Below, one piece after another: positions 14,001 to 28,485 of a DNA stretch of 64,000 nucleotides (position 1 is its first letter; each line of letters begins with the position of its first letter). The position numbers and the translations under genes were made by a program. A model generated the notes under the pieces. It was given only the letters and a program-made list of their open reading frames with translations. It ran no database searches and was not told the origin of the DNA. Source of the stretch: Nemertoderma westbladi (taxonomy: Eukaryota; Xenacoelomorpha; Nemertodermatida; Nemertodermatidae); assembly GCA_032718475.1 (NCBI GenBank), contig JAUCBJ010008526.1:1-64000 (forward strand), written 5' to 3'.

Positions 14001-17000
14001 TTAGTAATCTAGGAGAATTATAAGGAACACCTAGTGTTAGTAATCTAGGATAAATATAAGGAACACCTAGTGTTAGTAATCTAGGAGAAATATAAGGATC
14101 TAGGAGAAATATAAGGAACACCTAGTGTTAGTAATCTAGGAGAATTATAAGGAACACCTAGTGTTAGTAATCTAGGATAAATATAAGGAACACCTAGTGT
14201 TAGTAATCTAGGAGAAATATAAGGAACACCTAGTGTTAGTAATCTAGGAGAAATATAAGGAACACCTAGTGTTAGTAATCTAGGAGAAATATAAGGGATA
14301 CCTAGTGTTAGTAATCTAGGAGAAATATAAGGAACACCTAGTGTTAGTAATCTAGGATAAATATATAGAACACTTAATGTTAGTAATCTAGGATAAATAT
14401 AAGGGACACCTCGTGTTAGTAATCTAGGAGAAATATAAGGAACACCTAGTGTTAGTAATCTAGGATAAATATATAGAACACTTAATGTTAGTAATCTAGG
14501 ATAAATATAAGGGACACCTAGTGTTAGTAATCTAGGAGAAATATAAGGAACACCCAGTGTTAGTAATCTAGGATAAATATATAGAACACCTAGTGTTAGT
14601 AATCTAGGATAAATATAAGGGACACCTAGTGTTAGTAATCTAGGAGAAATATAAGGGACACCTAGTGTTAGTAATCTAGGAGAAATATAAGGGACACCTA
14701 GTGTTAGTAATCTAGGATAAATATAAGGAACACCAAGTGTTAGTAATCTAGGAGAATTATAAGGAACACCTAGTGTTAGTAATCTAGGAGAAATATAAGG
14801 GATACCTAGTGTTAGTAATCTAGGAGAAATATAAGGAACACCTAGTGTTAGTAATCTAGGATAAATATATAGAACACTTAATGTTAGTAATCTAGGATAA
14901 ATATATAGAACACTTAATGTTAGTAATCTAGGATAAATATAAGGAATGTTAGTAATCTAGGATAAATATAAGGGACACCTAGTGTTAGTAATCTAGGAGA
15001 ATTATAAGGAACACCTAGTGTTAGTAATCTAGGATAAATATAAGGAACACCTAGTGTTAGTAATCTAGGAGAAATATAAGGATCTAGGAGAAATATAAGG
15101 AACACCTAGTGTTAGTAATCTAGGAGAAATATAAGGGATACCTAGTGTTAGTAATCTAGGAGAAATATAAGGAACACCTAGTGTTAGTAATCTAGGAGAA
15201 ATATAAGGAACACCTAGTGTTAGTAATCTAGGATAAATATAAGGAACACTTAGTGTTAGTAATCTAGGATAAATATAAGGGACACCTAGTGTTAGTAATC
15301 TAGGATAAATATAAGGAACACCTAGTGTTAGTAATCTAGGAGAAATATAAGGAACACCAAGTGTTAGTAATCTAGGAGAAATATAAGGGGCACCTCTAGG
15401 ATTAATATAAGGAACACCTAGTGTTAGTAATCTAGGAGAAATATAAGGGACACCTAGTGTTAGTAATCTAGGAGAAATATAAGGGACACCTAGTGTTAAT
15501 AATCTAGGATAAATATAAGGAACACCTAGTGTTAGTAATCTAGGATAAATATAAGGAACACCTAGTGTTAGTAATCTAGGAGAAATATAAGGGACACCTA
15601 GTGTTAGTAATCTAGGAGAAATATAAGGGACACCTAGTGTTAATAATCTAGGATAAATATAAGGAACACCTAGTGTTAGTAATCTAGGATAAATATAAGG
15701 AACACCTAGTGTTAGTAATCTAGGAGAATTATAAGGAACACCTAGTGTTAGTAATCTAGGAGAAATATAAGGAATACCTAATGTTAGTAATCTAGGAGAA
15801 ATATAAGGAACACCTAGTGTTAGTAATCTAGGAGAATTATAAGGAACACCTAGTGTTAGTAATCTAGGATAAATATAAGGAACACCTAGTGTTAGTAATC
15901 TAGGAGAAATATAAGGAACACCTAGTGTTAGTAATCTAGGAGAAATATAAGGAACACCTAGTGTTAGTAATCTAGGAGAAATATAAGGGATACCTAGTGT
16001 TAGTAATCTAGGAGAAATATAAGGAACACCTAGTGTTAGTAATCTAGGATAAATATATAGAACACTTAATGTTAGTAATCTAGGATAAATATAAGGGACA
16101 CCTCGTGTTAGTAATCTAGGAGAAATATAAGGAACACCTAGTGTTAGTAATCTAGGATAAATATATAGAACACTTAATGTTAGTAATCTAGGATAAATAT
16201 AAGGGACACCTAGTGTTAGTAATCTAGGAGAAATATAAGGAACACCCAGTGTTAGTAATCTAGGATAAATATATAGAACACCTAGTGTTAGTAATCTAGG
16301 AGAAATATAAGGAACACTTAGTGTTAGTAATCTAGGAGAAATATAAGGAACACCTAGTGTTAGTAATCTAGGAGAAATATATAGAACACCTAGTGTTAGT
16401 AATCTAGGAGAAATATAAGGAACACTTAGTGTTAGTAATCTAGGAGAAATATAAGGAACACCTAGTGTTAGTAATCTAGGATAAATATAAGGAACACCTA
16501 GTGTTAGTAATCTAGGAGAAATATAAGGGATACCTAGTGTTAGTAATCTAGGAGAAATATAAGGAACACCTAGTGTTAGTAATCTAGGATAAATATATAG
16601 AACACTTAATGTTAGTAATCTAGGATAAATATAAGGGACACCTAGTGTTAGTAATCTAGGAGAAATATAAGGAACACCCAGTGTTAGTAATCTAGGATAA
16701 ATATAAGGAACACCTAGTGTTAGTAATCTAGGATAAATATATTGAACACTTAATGTTAGTAATCTAGGATAAATATAAGGGACACCTAGTGTTAGTAATC
16801 TAGGAGAAATATAAGGGACACCTAGTGTTAGTAATCTAGGAGAAATATAAGGAACACCTAGTGTTAGTAATCTAGGATAAATATATAGAACACTTAATGT
16901 TAGTAATCTAGGATAAATATAAGGGACACCTAGTGTTAGTAATCTAGGAGAAATATAAGGAACACCCAGTGTTAGTAATCTAGGATAAATATAAGGAACA

Positions 17001-20000
17001 CCTAGTGTTAGTAATCTAGGATAAATATATTGAACACTTAATGTTAGTAATCTAGGATAAATATAAGGGACACCTAGTGTTAGTAATCTAGGAGAAATAT
17101 AAGGGACACCTAGTGTTAGTGATCTAGGAGAAATATAAGGAACACTTAGTGTTAGTAATCTAGGAGAAATATAAGGGACACCTAGTGTTAGTAATCTAGG
17201 AGAAATATAAGGGACACCTAGTGTTAGTAATCTAGGATAAATATAAGGAACACCAAGTGTTAGTAATCTAGGAGAATTATAAGGAACACCTAGTGTTAGT
17301 AATCTAGGAGAAATATAAGGGATACCTAGTGTTAGTAATCTAGGAGAAATATAAGGAACACCTAGTGTTAGTAATCTAGGATAAATATATAGAACACTTA
17401 ATGTTAGTAATCTAGGATAAATATAAGGGACACCTAGTGTTAGTAATCTAGGAGAATTATAAGGAACACCTAGTGTTAGTAATCTAGGAGAAATATAAGG
17501 AATACCTAATGTTAGTAATCTAGGAGAAATATAAGGAACACCTAGTGTTAGTAATCTAGGAGAATTATAAGGAACACCTAGTGTTAGTAATCTAGGATAA
17601 ATATAAGGAACACCTAGTGTTAGTAATCTAGGAGAAATATAAGGAACACCTAGTGTTAGTAATCTAGGAGAAATATAAGGAACACCTGGTGTTAGTAATC
17701 TAGGAGAAATATAAGGGATACCTAGTGTTAGTAATCTAGGAGAAATATAAGGAACACCTAGTGTTAGTAATCTAGGATAAATATATAGAACACTTAATGT
17801 TAGTAATCTAGGATAAATATAAGGGACACCTCGTGTTAGTAATCTAGGAGAAATATAAGGAACACCTAGTGTTAGTAATCTAGGATAAATATATAGAACA
17901 CTTAATGTTAGTAATCTAGGATAAATATAAGGGACACCTAGTGTTAGTAATCTAGGAGAAATATAAGGAACACCCAGTGTTAGTAATCTAGGATAAATAT
18001 AGAGAACACCTAGTGTTAGTAATCTAGGAGAAATATAAGGAACACTTAGTGTTAGTAATCTAGGAGAAATATAAGGAACACCTAGTGTTAGTAATCTAGG
18101 AGAAATATATAGAACACCTAGTGTTAGTAATCTAGGAGAAATATAAGGAACACTTAGTGTTAGTAATCTAGGAGAAATATAAGGAACACCTAGTGTTAGT
18201 AATCTAGGATAAATATAAGGAACACCTAGTGTTAGTAATCTAGGAGAAATATAAGGGATACCTAGTGTTAGTAATCTAGGAGAAATATAAGGAACACCTA
18301 GTGTTAGTAATCTAGGATAAATATATAGAACACTTAATGTTAGTAATCTAGGATAAATATAAGGGACACCTAGTGTTAGTAATCTAGGAGAAATATAAGG
18401 AACACCCAGTGTTAGTAATCTAGGATAAATATAAGGAACACCTAGTGTTAGTAATCTAGGATAAATATATTGAACACTTAATGTTAGTAATCTAGGATAA
18501 ATATAAGGGACACCTAGTGTTAGTAATCTAGGAGAAATATAAGGGACACCTAGTGTTAGTAATCTAGGAGAAATATAAGGGACACCTAGTGTTAGTAATC
18601 TAGGATAAATATAAGGAACACCAAGTGTTAGTAATCTAGGAGAATTATAAGGAACACCTAGTGTTAGTAATCTAGGAGAAATATAAGGGATACCTAGTGT
18701 TAGTAATCTAGGAGAAATATAAGGAACACCTAGTGTTAGTAATCTAGGATAAATATATAGAACACTTAATGTTAGTAATCTAGGATAAATATATAGAACA
18801 CTTAATGTTAGTAATCTAGGATAAATATAAGGAATGTTAGTAATCTAGGATAAATATAAGGGACACCTAGTGTTAGTAATCTAGGAGAATTATAAGGAAC
18901 ACCTAGTGTTAGTAATCTAGGATAAATATAAGGAACACCTAGTGTTAGTAATCTAGGAGAAATATAAGGATCTAGGAGAAATATAAGGAACACCTAGTGT
19001 TAGTAATCTAGGAGAATTATAAGGAACACCTAGTGTTAGTAATCTAGGATAAATATAAGGAACACCTAGTGTTAGTAATCTAGGAGAAATATAAGGAACA
19101 CCTAGTGTTAGTAATCTAGGAGAAATATAAGGAACACCTAGTGTTAGTAATCTAGGAGAAATATAAGGGATACCTAGTGTTAGTAATCTAGGAGAAATAT
19201 AAGGAACACCTAGTGTTAGTAATCTAGGATAAATATATAGAACACTTAATGTTAGTAATCTAGGATAAATATAAGGGACACCTCGTGTTAGTAATCTAGG
19301 AGAAATATAAGGAACACCTAGTGTTAGTAATCTAGGATAAATATATAGAACACTTAATGTTAGTAATCTAGGATAAATATAAGGGACACCTAGTGTTAGT
19401 AATCTAGGAGAAATATAAGGAACACCCAGTGTTAGTAATCTAGGATAAATATATAGAACACCTAGTGTTAGTAATCTAGGAGAAATATAAGGAACACTTA
19501 GTGTTAGTAATCTAGGAGAAATATAAGGAACACCTAGTGTTAGTAATCTAGGAGAAATATATAGAACACCTAGTGTTAGTAATCTAGGAGAAATATAAGG
19601 AACACTTAGTGTTAGTAATCTAGGAGAAATATAAGGAACACCTAGTGTTTGTAATCTAGGATAAATATAAGGAACACCTAGTGTTAGTAATCTAGGAGAA
19701 ATATAAGGGATACCTAGTGTTAGTAATCTAGGAGAAATATAAGGAACACCTAGTGTTAGTAATCTAGGATAAATATATAGAACACTTAATGTTAGTAATC
19801 TAGGATAAATATAAGGGACACCTAGTGTTAGTAATCTAGGAGAAATATAAGGAACACCCAGTGTTAGTAATCTAGGATAAATATAAGGAACACCTAGTGT
19901 TAGTAATCTAGGATAAATATATTGAACACTTAATGTTAGTAATCTAGGATAAATATAAGGGACACCTAGTGTTAGTAATCTAGGAGAAATATAAGGGACA

Positions 20001-23000
20001 CCTAGTGTTAGTAATCTAGGAGAAATATAAGGGACACCTAGTGTTAGTAATCTAGGATAAATATAAGGAACACCAAGTGTTAGTAATCTAGGAGAATTAT
20101 AAGGAACACCTAGTGTTAGTAATCTAGGAGAAATATAAGGGATACCTAGTGTTAGTAATCTAGGAGAAATATAAGGAACACCTAGTGTTAGTAATCTAGG
20201 ATAAATATATAGAACACTTAATGTTAGTAATCTAGGATAAATATAAGGGACACCTAGTGTTAGTAATCTAGGAGAATTATAAGGAACACCTAGTGTTAGT
20301 AATCTAGGAGAAATATAAGGAATACCTAATGTTAGTAATCTAGGAGAAATATAAGGAACACCTAGTGTTAGTAATCTAGGAGAATTATAAGGAACACCTA
20401 GTGTTAGTAATCTAGGATAAATATAAGGAACACCTAGTGTTAGTAATCTAGGAGAAATATAAGGAACACCTAGTGTTAGTAATCTAGGAGAAATATAAGG
20501 AACACCTAGTGTTAGTAATCTAGGAGAAATATAAGGGATACCTAGTGTTAGTAATCTAGGAGAAATATAAGGAACACCTAGTGTTAGTAATCTAGGATAA
20601 ATATATAGAACACTTAATGTTAGTAATCTAGGATAAATATAAGGGACACCTCGTGTTAGTAATCTAGGAGAAATATAAGGAACACCTAGTGTTAGTAATC
20701 TAGGATAAATATATAGAACACTTAATGTTAGTAATCTAGGATAAATATAAGGGACACCTAGTGTTAGTAATCTAGGAGAAATATAAGGAACACCCAGTGT
20801 TAGTAATCTAGGATAAATATATAGAACACCTAGTGTTAGTAATCTAGGAGAAATATAAGGAACACTTAGTGTTAGTAATCTAGGAGAAATATAAGGAACA
20901 CCTAGTGTTAGTAATCTAGGAGAAATATATAGAACACCTAGTGTTAGTAATCTAGGAGAAATATAAGGAACACTTAGTGTTAGTAATCTAGGAGAAATAT
21001 AAGGAACACCTAGTGTTAGTAATCTAGGATAAATATAAGGAACACCTAGTGTTAGTAATCTAGGAGAAATATAAGGGATACCTAGTGTTAGTAATCTAGG
21101 AGAAATATAAGGAACACCTAGTGTTAGTAATCTAGGATAAATATATAGAACACTTAATGTTAGTAATCTAGGATAAATATAAGGGACACCTAGTGTTAGT
21201 AATCTAGGAGAAATATAAGGAACACCCAGTGTTAGTAATCTAGGATAAATATAAGGAACACCTAGTGTTAGTAATCTAGGATAAATATATTGAACACTTA
21301 ATGTTAGTAATCTAGGATAAATATAAGGGACACCTAGTGTTAGTAATCTAGGAGAAATATAAGGGACACCTAGTGTTAGTAATCTAGGAGAAATATAAGG
21401 GACACCTAGTGTTAGTAATCTAGGATAAATATAAGGAACACCAAGTGTTAGTAATCTAGGAGAATTATAAGGAACACCTAGTGTTAGTAATCTAGGAGAA
21501 ATATAAGGGATACCTAGTGTTAGTAATCTAGGAGAAATATAAGGAACACCTAGTGTTAGTAATCTAGGATAAATATATAGAACACTTAATGTTAGTAATC
21601 TAGGATAAATATAAGGGACACCTAGTGTTAGTAATCTAGGAGAAATATAAGGAACACCCAGTGTTAGTAATCTAGGATAAATATAAGGAACACCTAGTGT
21701 TAGTAATCTAGGATAAATATATTGAACACTTAATGTTAGTAATCTAGGATAAATATAAGGGACACCTAGTGTTAGTAATCTAGGAGAAATATAAGGGACA
21801 CCTAGTGTTAGTAATCTAGGAGAAATATAAGGGACACCTAGTGTTAGTAATCTAGGATAAATATAAGGAACACCAAGTGTTAGTAATCTAGGAGAATTAT
21901 AAGGAACACCTAGTGTTAGTAATCTAGGAGAATTATAAGGAACACTTAGTGTTAGTAATCTAGGAGAATTATAAGGAACACTTAATGTTAGTAATCTAGG
22001 ATAAATATAAGGGACACCTAGTGTTAGTAATCTAGGAGAATTATAAGGAACACCTAGTGTTAGTAATCTAGGAGAAATATAAGGAACACTTAGTGTTAGT
22101 AATCTAGGATAAATATAAGGAACACCTAGTGTTAGTAATCTAGGATATTATAAGGAACACCTAGTGTTAGTAATCTAGGAGAATTATAAGGAACACTTAA
22201 TGTTAGTAATCTAGGAGAAATATAAGGAACACTTAATGTTAGTAATCTAGGATAAATATAAGGGACACCTAGTGTTAGTAATCTAGGAGAAATATAAGGG
22301 ACACCTAGTGTTAGTAATCTAGGAGAAATATAAGGGACACCTAGTGTTAGTAATCTAGGATAAATATAAGGAACACCAAGTGTTAGTAATCTAGGAGAAT
22401 TATAAGGAACACCTAGTGTTAGTAATCTAGGAGAATTATAAGGAACACCTAGTGTTAGTAATCTAGGATAAATATAAGGAACACCTAGTGTTAGTAATCT
22501 AGGATAAATATAAGGAATACCTAATGTTAGTAATCTAGGAGAAATATATAGAACACTTAATGTTAGTAATCTAGGAGAATTATAAGGAACACCTAGTGTT
22601 AGTAATCTAGGATAAATATAAGGAATACCTAATGTTAGTAATCTAGGAGAAATATATAGAACACTTAATGTTAGTAATCTAGGAGAATTATAAGGAACAC
22701 CTAGTGTTAGTAATCTAGGATAAATATAAGGAACACCTAATGTTAGTAATCTAGGATAAATATAAGGGACACCTAGTGTTAGTAATCTAGGAGAAATATA
22801 AGGGATACCTAGTGTTAGTAATCTAGGAGAAATATAAGGAACACCTAGTGTTAGTAATCTAGGATAAATATATTGAACACTTAATGTTAGTAATCTAGGA
22901 TAAATATAAGGGACACCTAGTGTTAGTAATCTAGGAGAAATATAAGGGACACCTAGTGTTAGTAATCTAGGAGAAATATAAGGGACACCTAGTGTTAGTA

Positions 23001-26000
23001 ATCTAGGATAAATATATTGAACACTTAGTGTTAGTAATCTAGGAGAAATATAAGGAACACCTAGTGTTAGTAATCTAGGATAAATATAAGGAATACCTAG
23101 TGTTAGTAATCTAGGAGAAATATAAGGAACACCTAGTGTTAGTAATCTAGGATAAATATATTGAACACTTAATGTTAGTAATCTAGGATAAATATAAGGG
23201 ACACCTAGTGTTAGTAATCTAGGAGAAATATAAGGGACACCTAGTGTTAGTAATCTAGGAGAAATATAAGGGACACCTAGTGTTAGTAATCTAGGATAAA
23301 TATAAGGAACACCAAGTGTTAGTAATCTAGGAGAAATATAAGGAACACCTAGTGTTAGTAATCTAGGAGAATTATAAGGAACACCTAGTGTTAGTAATCT
23401 AGGATAAATATAAGGAACACCTAGTGTTAGTAATCTAGGAGAAATATAAGGAACACCTAGTGTTAGTAATCTAGGAGAAATATAAGGAACACCTAGTGTT
23501 AGTAATCTAGGAGAAATATAAGGAACACCTAGTGTTAGTAATCTAGGAGAAATATAAGGAACACCTAGTGTTAGTAATCTAGGAGAAATATAAGGGACAC
23601 CTTGTGTTAGTAATCTAGGATAAATATAAGGAACACCTAGTGTTAGTAATCTAGGAGAAATATAAGGAACACCCAGTGTTAGTAATCTAGGATAAATATA
23701 AGGAACACCTCGTGTTAGTAATCTAGGATAAATATAAGGAACACCTAGTGTTAGTAATCTAGGAGAAATATAAGGAACACCTAGTGTTAGTAATCTAGGA
23801 GAAATATAAGGGACACCTTGTGTTAGTAATCTAGGATAAATATAAGGAACACCTAGTGTTAGTAATCTAGGAGAAATATAAGGAACACCTAGTGTTAGTA
23901 ATCTAGGAGAAATATAAGGAACACCTAGTGTTAGTAATCTAGGAGAAATATAAGGGACACCTTGTGTTAGTAATCTAGGATAAATATAAGGAACACCTAG
24001 TGTTAGTAATCTAGGAGAAATATAAGGAACACCCAGTGTTAGTAATCTAGGATAAATATAAGGAACACCTCGTGTTAGTAATCTAGGATAAATATAAGGG
24101 ACACCTAGTGTTAGTAATCTAGGAGAAATATAAGGGATACCTAGTGTTAGTAATCTAGGAGAAATATAAGGAACACCTAGTGTTAGTAATCTAGGATAAA
24201 TATAAGGAACACCTAGTGTTAGTAATCTAGGATAAATATATAGAACACCTAGTGTTAGTAATCTAGGATAAATATAAGGAACACCTAGTGTTAGTAATCT
24301 AGGAGAAATATAAGTAACACCTAGTGTTAGTAATCTAGGATATATATAAGGAACACCTAGTGTTAGTAATCTAGGATAAATATAAGGAACACCTAGTGTT
24401 AGTAATCTAGGAGAAATATATAGAACACCTAGTGTTATTAATCTAGGATAAATATATTGAACACTTAATGTTAGTGATCTAGGAGAAATATAAGGAACAC
24501 CTAGTGTTAGTAATCTAGGATAAATATAAGGAACACCTAGTGTTAGTAATCTAGGATAAATATAAGGAACACCTAGTGTTAGTAATCTAGGAGAAATATA
24601 TAGAACACCTAGTGTTATTAATCTAGGATAAATATAAGGAACACCTAGTGTTAGTAATCTAGGATAAATATATTGAACACTTAATGTTAGTAATCTAGGA
24701 GAAATATAAGGAACACCTAGTGTTAGTAATCTAGGAGAATTATAAGGAACACCTAGTGTTAGTAGTCTAGGAGAAATATAAGGGACACCTAGTGTTAGTA
24801 ATCTAGGAGAAATATAAGGGACACCTAGTGTTAGTAATCTAGGATAAATATAAGGAACACCAAGTGTTAGTAATCTAGGAGAAATATAAGGAACACCTAG
24901 TGTTAGTAATCTAGGAGAATTATAAGGAACACCTAGTGTTAGTAATCTAGGATAAATATAAGGAACACCTAGTGTTAGTAATCTAGGAGAAATATAAGGA
25001 ACACCTAGTGTTAGTAATCTAGGAGAAATATAAGGGACACCTTGTGTTAGTAATCTAGGATAAATATAAGGAACACCTAGTGTTAGTAATCTAGGAGAAA
25101 TATAAGGAACACCCAGTGTTAGTAACCTAGGAGAAATGTGAGGAACACCTAGTGTTAGTAATCTAGGAGAAATATAAGGGACACCTTGTGTTAGTAATCT
25201 AGGATAAATATAAGGAACACCTAGTGTTAGTAATCTAGGAGAAATATAAGGAACACTTAGTGTTAGTAATTTAGGAGAAATATAAGGAACACTTAGTGTT
25301 AGTAATTTAGGAGAATTATAAGGAACACCTAGTGTTAGTAATCTAGGAGAAATATAAGGAACACCTAGTGTTAGTAATCTAGGAGAAATATAAGGAACAC
25401 CTAGTGTTAGTAATCTAGGAGAAATATAAGGGACACCTTGTGTTTGTAATCTAGGATAAATATAAGGAACACCTAGTGTTAGTAATCTAGGAGAAATATA
25501 AGGAACACTTAGTGTTAGTAATTTAGGAGAAATATAAGGAACACCTAGTGTTAGTAATCTAGGATAAATATAAGGAACACCTAGTGTTAGTAATCTAGGA
25601 TAAATATATAGAACACCTAGTGTTAGTAATCTAGGATAAATATATTGAACACTTAATGTTAGTAATCTAGGAGAAATATAAGGAACACCTAGTGTTAGTA
25701 ATCTAGGAGAATTATAAGGAACACCTAGTGTTAGTAGTCTAGGAGAAATATAAGGGACACCTAGTGTTAGTAATCTAGGAGAAATATAAGGGACACCTAG
25801 TGTTAGTAATCTAGGATAAATATAAGGAACACCAAGTGTTAGTAATCTAGGAGAAATATAAGGAACACCTAGTGTTAGTAATCTAGGAGAATTATAAGGA
25901 ACACCTAGTGTTAGTAATCTAGGATAAATATAAGGAACACCTAGTGTTAGTAATCTAGGAGAAATATAAGGAACACCTAGTGTTAGTAATCTAGGAGAAA

Positions 26001-28274
26001 TATAAGGGACACCTTGTGTTAGTAATCTAGGATAAATATAAGGAACACCTAGTGTTAGTAATCTAGGAGAAATATAAGGAACACCCAGTGTTAGTAACCT
26101 AGGAGAAATGTGAGGAACACCTAGTGTTAGTAATCTAGGAGAAATATAAGGGACACCTTGTGTTAGTAATCTAGGATAAATATAAGGAACACCTAGTGTT
26201 AGTAATCTAGGAGAAATATAAGGAACACTTAGTGTTAGTAATTTAGGAGAAATATAAGGAACACTTAGTGTTAGTAATTTAGGAGAATTATAAGGAACAC
26301 CTAGTGTTAGTAATCTAGGAGAAATATAAGGAACACCTAGTGTTAGTAATCTAGGAGAAATATAAGGAACACCTAGTGTTAGTAATCTAGGAGAAATATA
26401 AGGGACACCTTGTGTTAGTAATCTAGGATAAATATAAGGAACACCTAGTGTTAGTAATCTAGGAGAAATATAAGGAACACTTAGTGTTAGTAATTTAGGA
26501 GAAATATAAGGAACACCTAGTGTTAGTAATCTAGGATAAATATAAGGAACACCTAGTGTTAGTAATCTAGGATAAATATATAGAACACCTAGTGTTAGTA
26601 ATCTAGGATAAATATAAGGAACACCTAGTGTTAGTAATCTAGGAGAAATATAAGTAACACCTAGTGTTAGTAATCTAGGATATATATAAGGAACACCTAG
26701 TGTTAGTAATCTAGGATAAATATAAGGAACACCTAGTGTTAGTAATCTAGGAGAAATATATAGAACACCTAGTGTTATTAATCTAGGATAAATATATTGA
26801 ACACTTAATGTTAGTGATCTAGGAGAAATATAAGGAACACCTAGTGTTAGTAATCTAGGATAAATATAAGGAACACCTAGTGTTAGTAATCTAGGATAAA
26901 TATAAGTAACACCTAGTGTTAGTAATCTAGGATATATATAAGGAACACCTAGTGTTAGTAATCTAGGATAAATATAAGGAACACCTAGTGTTAGTAATCT
27001 AGGAGAAATATATAGAACACCTAGTGTTATTAATCTAGGATAAATATATTGAACACTTAATGTTAGTGATCTAGGAGAAATATAAGGGACACCTAGTGTT
27101 AGTAATCTAGGAGAAATATAAGGAACACTTAGTGTTAGTAATCTAGGAGAAATATAAGGAACACCTAGTGTTAGTAGTCTAGGAGAAATATAAGGGACAC
27201 CTAGTGTTAGTAATCTAGGAGAATTATAAGGAACACCTAGTGTTAGTAGTCTAGGAGAAATATAAGGGACACCTAGTGTTAGTAATCTAGGAGAAATATA
27301 AGGGACACCTAGTGTTAGTAATCTAGGATAAATATAAGGAACACCAAGTGTTAGTAATCTAGGAGAAATATAAGGAACACCTAGTGTTAGTAATCTAGGA
27401 GAATTATAAGGAACACCTAGTGTTAGTAATCTAGGATAAATATAAGGAACACCTAGTGTTAGTAATCTAGGAGAAATATAAGGAACACCTAGTGTTAGTA
27501 ATCTAGGAGAAATATAAGGGACACCTTGTGTTAGTAATCTAGGATAAATATAAGGAACACCTAGTGTTAGTAATCTAGGAGAAATATAAGGAACACCCAG
27601 TGTTAGTAACCTAGGAGAAATGTGAGGAACACCTAGTGTTAGTAATCTAGGAGAAATATAAGGGACACCTTGTGTTAGTAATCTAGGATAAATATAAGGA
27701 ACACCTAGTGTTAGTAATCTAGGAGAAATATAAGGAACACTTAGTGTTAGTAATTTAGGAGAATTATAAGGAACACCTAGTGTTAGTAATCTAGGAGAAA
27801 TATAAGGAACACCTAGTGTTAGTAATCTAGGAGAATTATAAGGAACACCTAGTGTTAGTAATCTAGGAGAAATATAAGGAACACCAAGAGTTAGTAATCT
27901 AGGAGAAATATAAGGAACACCTAGTGTTAGTAATCTAGGAGAATTATAAGGAACACCTAGTGTTAGTAATCTAGGATAAATATAAGGAACACCTAGTGTT
28001 AGTAATCTAGGAGAAATATAAGGAACACCTAGTGTTAGTAATCTAGGAGAAATATAAGTAACACCTAGTGTTAGTAATCTAGGATATATATAAGGGACAC
28101 CTAGTGTTAGTAATCTAGGATAAATATAAGGAACACCCAGTGTTAGTAACCTAGGAGAAATGTGAGGACACTTAGTGTTAGTAATTTAGGAGAAATATTT
28201 AGAACACCTAGTGTTAGTAATCTAGGAGAAATATAAGGAACACCTAGTGTTAGTGATCTAGGAGAAATATAAGG
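2013..28274. repeat. 36-bp satellite array, ~730 copies
   Basis: A head-to-tail array with a 36-bp period. Each unit has the core CACCTAGTGTTAGTAATCTA followed by GG and a short A/T-rich linker (variants GAGAAATATAAGG, GATAAATATAAGG, GAGAATTATAAGG, GATAAATATATAG). The core contains a perfect 5-bp inverted repeat, CCTAG and CTAGG, around a 10-nt loop. Length variants are rare: 35-bp units near 3870, 4770, 6288 and 22145; 24-bp units near 9640, 10492, 11200 and 15388; 29-bp and shorter units near 13963, 14098, 14945, 15080, 18833 and 18968. Variant units recur in the same order, showing higher-order repeats. On the minus strand one frame is open over long runs with a 12-residue period, but it lacks regular start codons. 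Confidence 0.99.
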
Positions 28275-28310
28275 CCCACTTTTACCCCGAGTATAATACC
28301 ACACAGTACC

Positions 28311-28426
28311 ATACATACATACATACATACATACATACATACATACATACATACATACATACATACATACATACATACATACATACATACATACATACAT
28401 ACATACATACATACATTCATACATAC
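28311..28426. repeat. (CATA)n microsatellite
   Basis: About 26 uninterrupted ACAT/CATA tetranucleotides run to ~28416, then one TTCAT interruption. It lies between the 36-bp satellite and the splice donor of the crotonase-like exon. The minus-strand open frames rich in MYVC across it are translations of the microsatellite. Confidence 0.98.
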
Positions 28427-28485
28427 CGTTAGATTCATTTATTATTCTAGAATAATTATACAATAATATCGACAGGTTGGTTTAC

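Noticed and set aside
13936-18993. Three identical 61-codon minus-strand ORFs
   Set aside because: They are copies of a duplicated satellite block whose deletion happens to create an ATG.
2013-28274. CRISPR array
   Set aside because: There are no unique spacers of constant length between repeats, the whole unit repeats, and the setting is an intron-bearing animal genome.
28143-28463. MYVC-rich minus-strand ORFs
   Set aside because: Translation of the CATA microsatellite running into the 36-bp satellite.
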